Below are positions 6,179-6,554 of a stretch of DNA of 6,554 nucleotides, in pieces. Source of the DNA: Alphaproteobacteria bacterium (GTDB taxonomy: Bacteria; Pseudomonadota; Alphaproteobacteria; UBA8366); contig JASLSL010000270.1 of the NCBI GenBank assembly GCA_030743445.1, positions 1 to 6,554 of the forward strand, read 5' to 3'. The notes beneath the pieces are model-generated. The model was given only the letters and a program-made list of their open reading frames with translations. It searched no databases and was not told the DNA's origin. The translations under genes were made by a program, and so were the position numbers. How positions within the stretch are numbered: the first letter of the stretch is position 1; each line of letters begins with the position of its first letter.

Positions 6179-6554
6179 CTACGCCATACGCTTGGTGGCC
6201 TTGTGAGAGGTGACGATACCACCCGCCTCCGTCCTACTGTAGACATCGATAAATCCGGTTTTCACGAGGAGTCTCGTCAATTCCGCCGAGGAATGGAACA
6301 TCTGCACAGCTCGAATGAAGTAATCTCGACAAGCCAACGCTTTGGGGCTGCTACGAAATACGAGTGCTATTATCGAAACGCAGACCCACAGATAGGCGCT
6401 GTAAAGCGCCTGCACGAGTTTGCGTTCGGGCCTGAGCATATCGCAGTGATAGAAGCACCCACCCGGCTTCAAAATCCGGTTGATCTCCAAATACAGATCG
6501 ACGATTCTCAACCCGGATTTCCCAGATGGATTACTAAATTGATGACCTGTTTGG
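6179..6554 (-). CDS. Class I SAM-dependent methyltransferase, UbiE/COQ5-like (5'-truncated by window edge)
   Basis: This is the C-terminal 124 residues of a methyltransferase whose frame stays open to the right edge. The TTG at 6511 is an internal codon rather than a believable start, because the motif-bearing sequence continues upstream of it. The block EINRILKPGGCFYHCD is the post-motif region of the SAM-binding fold (R-x-L-K-P-G-G). It is followed by a hydrophobic stretch (ALYSAYLWVCVSIIALVF), then R-D-Y-F-I-R-A-V-Q-M-F-H-S and L-L-V-K-T-G-F, and a terminal G-G-I-V-T-S-H-K. This order matches UbiE/COQ5-type enzymes, which are about 250 residues, so about half is missing. The SAM-binding motif I (G-x-G-x-G) is outside the window. 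GC is about 51%, against about 70% for the other genes, suggesting a separate origin. A quinone-biosynthesis role is not established; related enzymes methylate many small molecules. Confidence 0.78.
   Translation of the reverse strand, partial: QTGHQFSNPSGKSGLRIVDLYLEINRILKPGGCFYHCDMLRPERKLVQALYSAYLWVCVSIIALVFRSSPKALACRDYFIRAVQMFHSSAELTRLLVKTGFIDVYSRTEAGGIVTSHKATKRMA

Overview
The window reads as chromosomal DNA of a high-GC proteobacterium, most likely an alphaproteobacterium. This rests on roughly 70% GC over the first 6 kb, tightly overlapping genes, GTG starts with Shine-Dalgarno sites, and a peptide-type ABC transporter next to an M81 (MlrC-type) peptidase. The taxonomic call is inference from composition and gene content only.

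Positions 1-3406 (+ strand) hold the downstream four genes of a peptide/nickel-family (Opp/Dpp) ABC importer. They are a 5'-truncated DppB-type permease, a complete DppC-type permease, and DppD- and DppF-type ATPases. Consecutive genes overlap by 1, 4 and 8 nt, so they are almost certainly one translationally coupled operon. No substrate-binding protein lies in the window; if the operon is typical it lies upstream of position 1. Both ATPases carry the same C-terminal four-cysteine spacing.

Positions 3437-4921 (- strand) encode an M81 metallopeptidase related to microcystinase C, convergent with the transporter and only 30 nt from it. Its putative metal ligands are intact. A transporter that imports peptides beside a cytoplasmic peptidase suggests uptake followed by hydrolysis of an unusual peptide or amide. 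The substrate cannot be read from the sequence.

Positions 4922-5023 are a divergent intergenic region with ribosome-binding sites facing both ways and a perfect 12-bp palindrome. Positions 5024-6019 (+ strand) encode a zinc-independent MDR-family NADPH:quinone oxidoreductase-like enzyme.

Positions 6020-6178 are non-coding, with several small inverted repeats. From 6179 to the right edge (- strand) lies the C-terminal part of a UbiE/COQ5-like SAM-dependent methyltransferase. Its GC is about 51%, clearly lower than the rest, which marks a compositional boundary and possibly foreign DNA. Apart from that boundary the window looks like ordinary metabolic gene content; I found no clear new system.
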